A DNA stretch of 64,000 nt from Pseudomonas anguilliseptica. GTDB lineage: Bacteria; Pseudomonadota; Gammaproteobacteria; Pseudomonadales; Pseudomonadaceae. Shown piece after piece: positions 47,032-55,008 of the stretch. Position 1 is the stretch's first letter. Each line of letters opens with the position of its first letter. The position numbers were made by a program, and so were the translations under genes. The notes below the pieces were generated by a model. The model was not told the origin of the DNA. It was given only the letters and a program-made list of their open reading frames with translations, and searched no databases. The stretch covers positions 4,340,001 through 4,404,000 of the forward strand of contig NZ_FNSC01000001.1 of the NCBI RefSeq assembly GCF_900105355.1, given 5' to 3'.

Positions 47032-48699
47032 ATGGCCTTGCAACTGACCTTTGGCGAAGCCAGCGCCACCGGCCCACGCAGCGAAAATCAGGACGCCATT
47101 CGCGTGGTCACCCCGGCTCCGGCACTGGCAGCCAGCAAGGGCTACCTGTTTGCCATCGCCGATGGCGTTAGCCAATGCGCCGACGGCGGTCTGGCCGCCC
47201 GTGCCACCCTGCAGGCCCTGGCACTGGATTACTACTCCACCCCGGAAACCTGGGCGGTGACCCAATCGCTGGACCGCGTACTGGTCGCGCACAACCGCTG
47301 GCTGCAAGCCAATGGCGGTGGTCAGCCGTTGCTTACCACCCTGAGCGCGCTGATCCTGCGCGGCCGACGCTTTACCCTGGCGCATGTCGGCGACTGCCGC
47401 GCCTATCGCTGGCTGGACGGTACGCTCGAACGCCTCAGCGAAGACCATGTGTGGGAACAACCCGGCATGCAGCATGTACTCAAGCGCGCCATGGGCCTGG
47501 ATCAGCATCTGGTGATGGATTACCTGGATGGCGAGCTGCGCGAAGGTGAATGTTTCGTACTGGTCAGCGACGGTATCTGGGCCACCCTGGGCGACGCGGG
47601 CATTCAGCGCATCCTCCATGATGAGCAGGATTTGCCTGCCGCCAGCCGTGCACTGGTCAATGCCGCGCACCTGGCTGGCAGTCAGGACAATGCCAGTGCT
47701 CTGTTGCTGCGCGTCGAGGCATTGCCGCAAAGCGATCTGGCCGACACCCTGGCGCAACTGCAGCACTGGCCGCTACCGGCCAAACTGCGTGAAGGGCAGA
47801 ACTTCGAAGGCTGGCAGATCGAACGACTGCTGGCCGAATCGCGTCAATCGCTGGTCTACCGGGTGCGCGATAGCCAAGCACGGCGTTGGCTGCTGAAAAC
47901 GCTGCCGCCCAACCGCAGCGATGAGTCGCAAGCCGGCCCCGCGCTGCTGCTTGAAGAATGGTTTCTGCGTCGCGTAGCCGGGCGCTTCTTCGCCGAAGTG
48001 CATCCACTGCCGCAACGTCAGCATCTGTATTACGTGCAGCGCGAGTACGCCGGGCAAACCCTGGCCGAACACCTGCGCCTGAGCGGCCCACTCGGGCTAC
48101 CGGAATGGCTGGACATTGCCCCTAGGCTGATCAAGGCTCTGGGTATGCTGCATCGGCGCAATATCCTGCACCGTGATATCAAGCCAGAAAACCTGCTGTG
48201 GGGCGATGACGGCGAACTGCGCGTGCTGGATTTCGGCCTGGCCTACTGCCCCGGCCTGACCCGCGATGGCGCCTGCGAGCTGCCCGGCACCCCCAGCTAT
48301 ATAGCTCCGGAAGCCTTTACCGGTGCAGCGCCCAGCCCGCAACAGGATCTCTACAGTGCAGGCGTTACCCTGTATTTCCTGCTTACCGGGCATTATCCCT
48401 ACGGCGAGATTGAAGCCTTCCAGCATCCGCGCTTCGGCCAACCGATCCCAGCCAGCCGCTACCGGCCAGATTTACCCAACTGGGTCGACGACAGCCTCAA
48501 CCGTGCCCTCAGCGCCGAACCAAAACAGCGCTATGAAACCGCCGAAGAATGGCTGCTCAACCTGGAGCAGGCAGAACGTAAATCCCTGAATAGCCGGCCA
48601 CGTCCGTTACTGGAGCGCGAACCACTGCTGGTCTGGCGCAGCGTCGCGTTGTTTTCCCTGCTGCTGAATCTTCTCCTGCTGATCGGGCTGCTGCGTTAA
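47032..48699 (+). CDS. PP2C phosphatase / Ser-Thr protein kinase fusion with C-terminal membrane anchor
   Basis: This 555-residue protein starts MALQLTFGEASATGPRSENQ. The N-terminal PP2C-type phosphatase (about residues 5-235) shows metal-ligand motifs RSENQDAI, FAIADGVSQ, AHVGDCRAY, LVSDGIW and SQDNASALLL. The kinase domain (about 265-520) has the catalytic loop LHRDIKPENLLW, DFG as LDFGLAY and IAPEAF, with an invariant Lys in RRWLLKTL. A hydrophobic segment (SVALFSLLLNLLLLIGLL) anchors the C-terminus. It follows nasA in the same direction, the position of PA1782 in P. aeruginosa as I recall. A role in controlling nitrate uptake or assimilation is plausible but unproven. Confidence 0.9.
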   Translation: MALQLTFGEASATGPRSENQDAIRVVTPAPALAASKGYLFAIADGVSQCADGGLAARATLQALALDYYSTPETWAVTQSLDRVLVAHNRWLQANGGGQPLLTTLSALILRGRRFTLAHVGDCRAYRWLDGTLERLSEDHVWEQPGMQHVLKRAMGLDQHLVMDYLDGELREGECFVLVSDGIWATLGDAGIQRILHDEQDLPAASRALVNAAHLAGSQDNASALLLRVEALPQSDLADTLAQLQHWPLPAKLREGQNFEGWQIERLLAESRQSLVYRVRDSQARRWLLKTLPPNRSDESQAGPALLLEEWFLRRVAGRFFAEVHPLPQRQHLYYVQREYAGQTLAEHLRLSGPLGLPEWLDIAPRLIKALGMLHRRNILHRDIKPENLLWGDDGELRVLDFGLAYCPGLTRDGACELPGTPSYIAPEAFTGAAPSPQQDLYSAGVTLYFLLTGHYPYGEIEAFQHPRFGQPIPASRYRPDLPNWVDDSLNRALSAEPKQRYETAEEWLLNLEQAERKSLNSRPRPLLEREPLLVWRSVALFSLLLNLLLLIGLLR

Positions 48700-48810
48700 A
48701 AGCACCGCCTGCGCACCAATAGCGCGCATAACGCCCTTAAGTGGTGCGTAAAAACTTCGCAAATAAGCTGTAACTTGCTGATAATCCTTGAGAATACACA
48801 CTACGCAAGT

Positions 48811-48826
48811 TGGCACAGGCTCTGCA
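48811..48826 (+). promoter_or_regulatory. Sigma-54 promoter upstream of cobA
   Basis: TTGGCACAGGCTCTGCA has GG (48812-48813) and GC (48824-48825) separated by ten bases, near consensus. Transcription would start near 48837, just before the NasT-type leader. Confidence 0.8.
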
Positions 48827-48852
48827 TTGGTAATCGCACAATTTAATAAAGC

Positions 48853-48941
48853 GCGGCCTCAACGAAGAAGGTTGCACTTCCCGATAAAACGGGACTTGGA
48901 CAAAGGCGTCCTCGCTAGGAGACTAGCGGGACGCCTTTTTT
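48853..48941 (+). promoter_or_regulatory. NasT (ANTAR) antitermination leader now feeding truncated cobA
   Basis: P1 pairs GCGGCCTC (48853-48860) with the strand ending GGTTGC at 48875 (one bulged A) around hexaloop AACGAA. P2 pairs GGAC (48898-48901) with GTCC (48908-48911) around AAAGGC. Both loops have A1 and G4. The terminator pairs AAAGGCGTCC (48902-48911) with GGACGCCTTT (48929-48938), with an inner CGCTA/TAGCG stem, and ends in T6. P2 and the terminator 5' arm overlap. Confidence 0.88.
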
Positions 48942-48982
48942 GTTGCCGCCATCCGAAACACACGAGGCCTGAGGAGATCAAT

Positions 48983-49225
48983 ATGAGCGCAAAAGTCTGG
49001 CTGGTAGGCGCAGGCCCCGGCGACCCGGAGCTGCTGACCCTCAAGGCGGTCAAGGCTCTGAACCAGGCCGAGATCGTAATGATCGATGATCTGGTCAATC
49101 CTGCGGTACTGGAGCACTGCCCCAACGCGCAGATCGTGCCGGTAGGCAAGCGCGGCGGTTGTCGCTCCACTCCACAGGCGTTCATCCATCGCCTGATGCT
49201 GCGTTATACCGTAAGCGCTCCATAG
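48983..49225 (+). pseudogene. cobA: Uroporphyrinogen-III C-methyltransferase, 5' fragment truncated by IS66
   Basis: The start MSAKVWLVGAGPGDPELLTL has GAGGAG upstream. Typical N-terminal motifs VGAGPGDPELLTLKAV, MIDDLVNPAV and PVGKRGGCRSTPQAFIHRL follow. The native frame ends after about 75 codons, at 49210, where the IS66 end GTAAGCGC begins; a few element-encoded codons lead to a stop at 49225. The full enzyme (about 245-280 residues) makes precorrin-2 for siroheme, the cofactor of assimilatory nitrite reductase. The rest of the gene is not found after the insertion elements, so the fragment cannot be functional. Confidence 0.88.
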
Positions 49226-49256
49226 ACCCCACCTCCCTCTGGAGAGGTTTTGCGTT

Positions 49257-50813
49257 TTACAGTGGCGTCGTTGGTTGGCAGTTCCAAGGCAGCAGCGCTT
49301 CGTAGGCTTCAACGCTGTTGGCCAGCGGCAGGCGTTCGAGGACATGGCGCAGCCAGGCGTAGGGCTCCTGGCCATTGGTCTTGGCGGTTTCCACCAGGCT
49401 GTAGAGTTGGGCGCTGGCGGTCGCGCCTTTCGGCGTGTCGCTGAACAGCCAGTTCTTGCGACCTATGACGAAGGGCCGGATCGCGCGCTCGGCAGCGTTG
49501 TTATCGATCGGCAGGTGGCCAGCCTCGATGTAGCGTTCGAGTCGGCTCCAGTTGCTCGCCAGGTAGTTCACTGCTTTGCCCAGGGCATTCTGCGCCGTGA
49601 CCTGCGGCTGGGTTTTCTCCAGCCAGGTCTTGAGCTGATCGAGGAGCGGTAGGCTGTGCTGCTGGCGGCCCCGGTAGCGCTGTTCATCGCTGGCATCCTT
49701 AAGTTCGCGCTCGATGCCGTAGAGCTTGTTGATCATCCCCAACGCGATGTCGGCACGCCCGGTTTTGCCCTTCGGTTGCACCTTTTGCGCTTCGACGAAC
49801 TTGCGCCGCGCATGCGCCCAGCAGGCCAGGCGCTCAACACCTTGTTGTGCGGCCACGGCGTTGTAGCCGGCGTAATCGTCGGTCATCAGGTAGCCGCGAT
49901 AACCGTCGAGCAGGCGCAGCGGCACCTCCTGCGCGCGGCTGGTTGTGTAGTCGAAGAGGATCACCGGTTTGCCAGGCGGGCCACCGGTCTGCACCCACAT
50001 CCAGGAGTGGCTGCTCGGATCGCGCCCAGGCTCCTTGAGCACCTGCACGCGGGTTTCATCGCAGTGGATCACCGGACTGTCCAGCAGCCTGTCGCGCATC
50101 AGGTTGAGCAACGGTTGTAGCAGTTCGCCGCACTGGATCACCCAGCGCGCCAGGGTCTGCCGGGGGATGTCGATGCCATGGCGACTGAGCATCTTTTCGA
50201 AGCGATACAGTGGGATGCCGTCGGCGTATTTGCTGGTCAGCAGCATCGCCAGCACGCTCGGGCTGGCCAGCCTTTTCTCGATCAGTTGGGCCGGTTTGTC
50301 AGCGGTGACCGGCGCGCTTTCGCAGGCCTTGCAGGCATAGGTCTTGCGAACGTGGCGGATCACCTGAACCTGCATCGGGATGATTTCCAGCTGCTCGCTG
50401 GTTTCTTCGCCGATGGCCTGCTTGCGGCAACCGCATTCGCAGGTCAGTTCGTGTTCGGGCAGTTCGTGGATGACCTCGACACGCGGTAGTTCGGCCGGTA
50501 ACGGCTTGCGCTTGCCGCGGCACTTGGTCGGCGCAACGACTTCTTCCTCGACCTCAGCGGCCGGAGCTTCAGCCGCCGCTTCGGCCAGGCTTTCCGCTTC
50601 GTTGAACATCTCTAGCTGCGGTGAATCCGGGTCGCTGCTCTGCTCGGATTTACGGCCGAACAGGCGCTGGATCAACAGCGCGTTTTGTTCGCGCAGGCGC
50701 TCGATCTGCCCATCCTTGTCCTTGGCCAATTCCTGCGCCGACGACAACACCTCAGCGAGCAATTGCTTGAGCGCGGCGGGGTCATCAGGAAGGGTTTCGG
50801 GCACAGAAATCAT
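49257..50813 (-). CDS. tnpC: IS66-family transposase TnpC
   Basis: This 518-residue DDE transposase starts [20 protein letters not shown]. It has an N-terminal leucine-zipper-like coiled coil, a zinc-finger-like region [19 protein letters not shown] and the IS66 core ([21 protein letters not shown] zinc ribbon, here [15 protein letters not shown]). Catalytic acidic residues lie around [25 protein letters not shown] and [20 protein letters not shown]. It looks intact. Without tnpA the element is probably not autonomous. Confidence 0.93.
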   Translation of the reverse strand: MISVPETLPDDPAALKQLLAEVLSSAQELAKDKDGQIERLREQNALLIQRLFGRKSEQSSDPDSPQLEMFNEAESLAEAAAEAPAAEVEEEVVAPTKCRGKRKPLPAELPRVEVIHELPEHELTCECGCRKQAIGEETSEQLEIIPMQVQVIRHVRKTYACKACESAPVTADKPAQLIEKRLASPSVLAMLLTSKYADGIPLYRFEKMLSRHGIDIPRQTLARWVIQCGELLQPLLNLMRDRLLDSPVIHCDETRVQVLKEPGRDPSSHSWMWVQTGGPPGKPVILFDYTTSRAQEVPLRLLDGYRGYLMTDDYAGYNAVAAQQGVERLACWAHARRKFVEAQKVQPKGKTGRADIALGMINKLYGIERELKDASDEQRYRGRQQHSLPLLDQLKTWLEKTQPQVTAQNALGKAVNYLASNWSRLERYIEAGHLPIDNNAAERAIRPFVIGRKNWLFSDTPKGATASAQLYSLVETAKTNGQEPYAWLRHVLERLPLANSVEAYEALLPWNCQPTTPL

Positions 50814-50831
50814 GCCGTGGATTATACCGGC

Positions 50832-51191
50832 TCAGGTGACGAACCTAGGGGTCAAAACCTGGTGCGGCCGGTTGCGCCACAGGTCGATACCGTCCAACAA
50901 CCAGTTCAACTCCTGGGCCGTCAGCACGATCGCATCTTCGCCAGGTTCCGGATGCGACTTGAAGCGTTCAGCCTCCAATCGCTTGAGCCACAGGCAAAAG
51001 CCGTTGCGCTCCCAATACAAAATCTTCACCCGGCTGCGCGCGCGGTTGAGGAAGACGAACAGCACCGGGTCGAACACCGCCACCTTGATATCCAGCTCGA
51101 CCAGGGCGGCCAGGCCATCGATGGATTTTCGGAAATCCACCGGCTTGGGGTATAGATAGACTTTTTCGACTTTGGCGTCGGGGCGCATCAT
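50832..51191 (-). CDS. tnpB: IS66 accessory protein TnpB
   Basis: This 119-residue protein starts MMRPDAKVEKVYLYPKPVDF with GGAG nine bases upstream. It has the IS66 Orf2 signature PVDFRKSIDGLAALVE and VFVFLNRARSRVKILYWERNGFCLWLKRLE. It is needed with TnpC for IS66 transposition in characterised elements. It lies 18 bases upstream of tnpC. Confidence 0.92.
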   Translation of the reverse strand: MMRPDAKVEKVYLYPKPVDFRKSIDGLAALVELDIKVAVFDPVLFVFLNRARSRVKILYWERNGFCLWLKRLEAERFKSHPEPGEDAIVLTAQELNWLLDGIDLWRNRPHQVLTPRFVT

Positions 51192-51247
51192 GACGGCTGG
51201 CTCCAGAAAGAAATTGGAGCTCAGCATTGGCTGGGCGGCGGCAAAAA

Positions 51248-52332
51248 CTGAGTGCAACACCTGATCTTTCCGATACGGTGCTGCCCCTATGTCTTATTCC
51301 GAACTCAGCGTTGAAGAGCGCGCCACTATTCAAATCGGTCATGCCCAAGGCTTTAGCCTGCGCAAGATTGCCCACCTGATCAACCGATCCCCCTCGACTA
51401 TCAGTCGCGAGTTGCGCCGTAATCGAGAGGTCTGCGGTCGTTACTCGGCCCGTGCGGCGCAGCAGCAGATGAGAGCCCGGCGCCAAGTCTGCCGGCCCAA
51501 GCGAAAGCTGCTGCCCGGTAGTGAACGCTTCGAGTTGGTGACCCATATGCTGCGTGAGCGTTTGTCTCCCGAGCAGATTGCCGGCAAGCTGCGCAGCATG
51601 AACATACCCAGCCTCAGAGATGCCTACGTCTGTCGCGAGACGATCTATACCGCGATCTATGCCTTGCCGGTCGGCGAGCTGCGTAAGGAGCTGATTATCT
51701 GCCTGCGCCAAAGCAAGACGACGCGCAGGCCGCGCTCTGGCGGCGTGGATCGACGTGGCCAGCTCCCGGAGCTGGTCAGTATTCACGTGCGCCCGCCGGA
51801 GATTGAAGACCGCCTGATGCCGGGCCACTGGGAGGGCGACCTTATCAAGGGCAAGGCCAACGCCTCGTCGGTCGGCACCTTGGTAGAACGCACCAGTGGC
51901 TACCTGATGCTGATCAAGATGAACGATGCGACGGCGACCTCGGCGATGGAAGGTTTCAGCGCCGCACTCAATCGTATGCCGCTGGCGATGCGTAAGAGCA
52001 TGACCTACGACCAGGGCCGGGAGATGGCGCGGCACGCCGAGATCACCCAGAGAACCGGCATAGCGATCTACTTCTGCGACCCACACAGCCCCTGGCAGCG
52101 CGGCAGCAACGAAAACATCAACGGCCTCATTCGCCAGTACCTGCCCAAGGGCACAGACTTGTCGGGACACAGCCAAGAACAGTTGGATGCCATTGCACTG
52201 CAACTGAATATGCGGCCGCGTAAGCGCTTCGACTTCAAGTGCCCGATCGAAGTCATGAGCGAAGTAATGCAAGAAGCCATGGCTATGCGGCATGATGCGC
52301 CAGCGTCAATTCAATAACCGTGTTGCACTCAG
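51248..52332 (+). mobile_element. IS30-family insertion sequence
   Basis: A 13-bp perfect terminal inverted repeat, CTGAGTGCAACAC at 51248-51260 and its complement at 52320-52332, bounds one transposase gene. The element is about 1085 bp. Its left side abuts the truncated IS66; its right side abuts the region downstream of sigX. I see no convincing target duplication, as expected if a deletion joined the flanks. Confidence 0.88.
51289..52317 (+). CDS. IS30-family transposase
   Basis: This 342-residue protein starts MSYSELSVEERATIQIGHAQ. The N-terminal helix-turn-helix reads LRKIAHLINRSPSTISRELR. The DDE catalytic core is intact: Asp in PGHWEGDLIKG, Asp in MTYDQGREMA and Glu in RGSNENINGLIRQYLPKG. 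It fills the element with only 28 and 2 bases to the two terminal repeats. Confidence 0.94.
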   Translation: MSYSELSVEERATIQIGHAQGFSLRKIAHLINRSPSTISRELRRNREVCGRYSARAAQQQMRARRQVCRPKRKLLPGSERFELVTHMLRERLSPEQIAGKLRSMNIPSLRDAYVCRETIYTAIYALPVGELRKELIICLRQSKTTRRPRSGGVDRRGQLPELVSIHVRPPEIEDRLMPGHWEGDLIKGKANASSVGTLVERTSGYLMLIKMNDATATSAMEGFSAALNRMPLAMRKSMTYDQGREMARHAEITQRTGIAIYFCDPHSPWQRGSNENINGLIRQYLPKGTDLSGHSQEQLDAIALQLNMRPRKRFDFKCPIEVMSEVMQEAMAMRHDAPASIQ

Positions 52333-52437
52333 CTCCTGCAACCGCCTTCCCTATCTTGGTGGTCAGTAAGTTGTCTGACAAACACAAGACAACTCAGCCA
52401 GCAATTCTAACAGAATTAACCGATAGCTAAGATGGCT
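52333..52437 (-). promoter_or_regulatory. Residual sigX downstream region, probable orphan oprF upstream sequence
   Basis: These 105 bases follow the sigX stop codon on the minus strand. They contain an 8-bp dyad AGTTGTCT/AGACAACT (52369-52394) and a small palindrome AATTCTGTTAGAATT. In related genomes the sigX-oprF gap with the oprF promoters occupies this place. Here the gap runs straight into the IS30 end with no oprF coding sequence. Confidence 0.5.
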
Positions 52438-53037
52438 TTATTCAAGATAAGTTTCAGTACTGTCCGAAAATTTCTCGCGCAAACGATCAAGTGCGCGCTT
52501 ATAGCGCATTTTCGTAGCACTCAGACCCATGTGCATAATGTCGGCGATCTCCTGGAACTCCAGCTCTGCGACAAAGCGTAGCACCAGAATTTCCCGATCA
52601 ATCGGATTGACATGCACCAGCCAACGGTCAAGACCGCCTTTATCTTCAGGCTTTGGCGCCTTTTCTTCGGACGCTTCTTCAAGCGGATCCAAACTTAAGG
52701 CGTCAATAAGACGGCGCTTACGCCGCTCTTTGCGATATTGAGTAATACATTCATTGTAAGTAATGCTGTACAGCCAGGTTTTGAACTTTGATTTGCCCTC
52801 AAAGTTCTTCAGGCCATATAAGACCTTGAGCATGACCTCCTGACAAACATCATCAGCATCACGATCGTTACCTAAATAACGCGCACACACGTTGAATAAT
52901 GTGCGCTGGTAACGACGCATCAACTCTTCATAGGCGCGGGTTATATGGAATAACTCGTCATGGGCACGCGCCACCAACTCTTCGTCCGAGAGTTCGCGGG
53001 GGTCGTAACGCAGAGACGCAGAGTGGGCTTTATTCAA
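52438..53037 (-). CDS. sigX: ECF RNA polymerase sigma factor SigX
   Basis: SigX controls membrane fluidity, fatty-acid and envelope genes, including oprF and cmpX in P. aeruginosa. The 199-residue protein has region 2 (YQRTLFNVCARYLGNDRDADDVCQEV, then FKTWLYSITYNECITQYRKERR) and region 4 (REILVLRFVAELEFQEIADI, LSATKMRYKRALDRL). It is nearly identical to SigX as I remember it. It follows cmpX by 88 bases on the same strand. Its classic downstream target oprF is missing. Confidence 0.95.
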   Translation of the reverse strand: MNKAHSASLRYDPRELSDEELVARAHDELFHITRAYEELMRRYQRTLFNVCARYLGNDRDADDVCQEVMLKVLYGLKNFEGKSKFKTWLYSITYNECITQYRKERRKRRLIDALSLDPLEEASEEKAPKPEDKGGLDRWLVHVNPIDREILVLRFVAELEFQEIADIMHMGLSATKMRYKRALDRLREKFSDSTETYLE

Positions 53038-53125
53038 AACGAGTCGGGCCGACAGTCAGGACATAAGCCAGCGCAGCCTGCAAATCAGGCTGCGGATTGG
53101 CCGCATACAATAACAGGGATTGGCC

Positions 53126-53941
53126 TTAGCGGCTGCTTACCTGCTGCTCGAGCAAAGTACGGTTGGCCACTGAAACCAGCTCGCCGGCTTCCGTCAGCAG
53201 CGTGGTCTTGACCGTGCCGATTTCCTCGATCTGCCCTTCGACCGCACCAACCTGCACTTGTTGCCCAACCTCGTACAACTCGCGCACATAAATGCCGGCC
53301 AGGATCTGGCTGGCAATGTCCCGGCTGCCCAGGCCCAACGCCAGAGCGGCCGCCAGACCGACCGAGATCAGCACAATGGCGATCACGTTGTTGAGCAGGT
53401 CGGTTTTCACTTCCAGCTGGCCGATCGCCACCGAGATACTGATGATGATCACCAGCCCCTGAGCTACGCGCCCCAGCCCGCTTGCATAGTCCAGCCCGAC
53501 ACCTTCTGCAGCGCCGCGCACCAGCCCGCTGACCAGTTGTGCCAGCAGCACACCCGCGAGCAGCACCAGGGCCGCGCCGAAGACTTTCGGCAGGTACAAA
53601 GCCAGCACATCAAGCGTCGCGGAAACCCGCTCCAGCCCCAGAGACTCAGCAGCAGTGACCAGGAAGATCAACAGCACGAACCAGTAGACGATCTTGCCGA
53701 TCAGGGCCGATACCGGCACCTGAATGCCAGCTCGGCTCAGCAGTTTGGTCAGGCCAGTGCCAGCCATCAGGCGATCCAGACCGATCTTGCCGAGCAACTT
53801 GGACAGCAGCGTGTCGAGGAACTTGGCCACCACAAAACCCAGCAGTACCACCACCATGGCGCCAAACAGGCGCGGGATAAAGGCGGCAATCGGGGTCCAA
53901 ACGCTGGCCATCGCGTCAACCAGAACTTGAGTAAATTCCAT
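53126..53941 (-). CDS. cmpX: MscS-type small mechanosensitive channel family protein CmpX
   Basis: CmpX is an inner-membrane protein of the SigX locus. The 271-residue protein begins MEFTQVLVDAMASVWTPIAA, has about five transmembrane helices and ends in an MscS-like beta domain (GIYVRELYEVGQQVQVGAVEGQIEEIGTVKTTLL). The pore-lining type helix LISVGLAAALALGLGSRDIA is Gly/Ala rich as in MscS. It is tightly packed with crfX upstream, 2 bases away. Confidence 0.93.
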   Translation of the reverse strand: MEFTQVLVDAMASVWTPIAAFIPRLFGAMVVVLLGFVVAKFLDTLLSKLLGKIGLDRLMAGTGLTKLLSRAGIQVPVSALIGKIVYWFVLLIFLVTAAESLGLERVSATLDVLALYLPKVFGAALVLLAGVLLAQLVSGLVRGAAEGVGLDYASGLGRVAQGLVIIISISVAIGQLEVKTDLLNNVIAIVLISVGLAAALALGLGSRDIASQILAGIYVRELYEVGQQVQVGAVEGQIEEIGTVKTTLLTEAGELVSVANRTLLEQQVSSR

Positions 53942-53943
53942 GC

Positions 53944-54189
53944 TCAGTCAGCCTTATTAACAGTTGAGTCGGTGGTTTTACGGCGCGAGACCGGCGCCAC
54001 ATGCGCCGAGCCGTTGTTCAGCGCGAGCATCAGGGCGCCGGCCCAGTGCCCCATCAGGGCAAACAGATCGCCTGCGCCGACCTGGCGATTGGCGGTTTTC
54101 AGCACACGATGCAGACAGGCGTCGTCGTCGTGACTCGAGGTGGGCGACTTAAGCAAATCGCGCAGTGATTCTTCAAAGGGATCGTGCAT
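53944..54189 (-). CDS. crfX: CrfX, small protein of the cmaX-crfX-cmpX cluster
   Basis: This 81-residue protein starts MHDPFEESLRDLLKSPTSSH; an ATG four codons upstream is possible. It has no membrane segment or catalytic motif. Its place directly before cmpX-sigX and its N-terminus identify it as CrfX, whose function is unknown but which belongs to the cell-wall-stress SigX region. Confidence 0.85.
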   Translation of the reverse strand: MHDPFEESLRDLLKSPTSSHDDDACLHRVLKTANRQVGAGDLFALMGHWAGALMLALNNGSAHVAPVSRRKTTDSTVNKAD

Positions 54190-54238
54190 GGCGCACCTCA
54201 CAGGATGTGTCGGCTAGACGAGACGAGTGCAGGGCAAG

Positions 54239-54988
54239 TCACATCAGATCCAGCGCAAGCGACGAAATAGCAGCCACTGCACCAGCGCCACTACAGCCAT
54301 CAGCGAACAGGCCAGCAGAAAGCCATGCGGGCTTTCCGAGCCCGGAATACCGCCGACATTGATACCGAGCAAACCGGTGAGAAAACTCACTGGCCGCACG
54401 ACGGCGGATTTGCAGCAGTGCGGCATGGTCAGGTGCCTGCCCCTCCAACGCATCGGCACGCTCTTCCTGATCATCGACCTGCTCGGACAACTCGCCGACC
54501 AGCAACTCGATCTTGTCAGTCAGGTAATGCGCCAGACTCAGAATCAGCTCCGCCGAGGTTTTCGGCCCCCTGCCCGCCAGCAAATCCTCAATCAAGGCTT
54601 CGGTTGCGTGCAACGGCCGCAGCCGCAGGGAAATAGCACGCTTGATATCGGCAAAGATGCGCACCGAGACCATGTCCTCGGGTTCTGCCCCAGGGTTGAG
54701 ATTCAGACCACGCAGAAACAGCAGCAGTTGCTGCTCAGGCAGCGGCAGTAAACGCGGACGGGTGTTTTCTTCCAGCAGCAGATCGCAAGCAAAGCCGCTC
54801 AGGCCACTCTCTGTGCGCAGCCAGGTGTGCGTCTGCGGATGACCGCGATCCCAATGCAACCAGAGACTTTCCTGCTCACCCAGCACCAGGCCGTGCAGCT
54901 CATCCCGAGCAATGCTGCGGGCGCCGCCCTTACCATTGAGGACAAAGGCGTGCACCAGCCCCCATTGCGCGCTGTCACCTTCGTGCAT
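54239..54988 (-). pseudogene. cmaX: CmaX (CorA/ZntB-like divalent cation transporter), internal deletion and frameshift
   Basis: The N-terminal cytoplasmic domain is intact from MHEGDSAQWGLVHAFVLNGK to LLQIRRRAA (about residues 1-200). The next bases encode, in another frame, SFLTGLLGINVGGIPGSESP and the last transmembrane helix ending FRRLRWI. Compared with the usual protein of about 330 residues, roughly 80-90 codons are missing at about 54388-54400, including the long helix and first membrane helix. The reading frame is also lost. The out-of-frame product would end after 40-odd wrong residues, without membrane helices. Two-helix CorA-type function is therefore lost. Confidence 0.88.
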
Positions 54989-55008
54989 GACAGTTTCCTG
55001 CAAGCGCC

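Larger units (their letters stand above)
49211..51247 (-). mobile_element. IS66-family element, truncated at its tnpA end
   Basis: The left end begins GTAAGCGC, the usual IS66 terminus, immediately after the broken cobA codons. The element carries tnpC and tnpB on the minus strand, but only about 56 bases remain upstream of tnpB before the IS30 terminal repeat. tnpA and the second terminal repeat are therefore missing. Confidence 0.82.

Noticed and set aside
48879..48894. TCCCG-ATAAAA-CGGGA hairpin as the second ANTAR hairpin of the cobA leader
   Set aside because: Its hexaloop lacks G at position 4; the GGAC-AAAGGC-GTCC hairpin fits the rule and overlaps the terminator.
50968..52293. 441-codon minus-strand frame across the IS66/IS30 junction
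   Set aside because: It crosses the element boundary and is antisense to the IS30 transposase; it starts as an antisense shadow and ends out of frame in tnpB.
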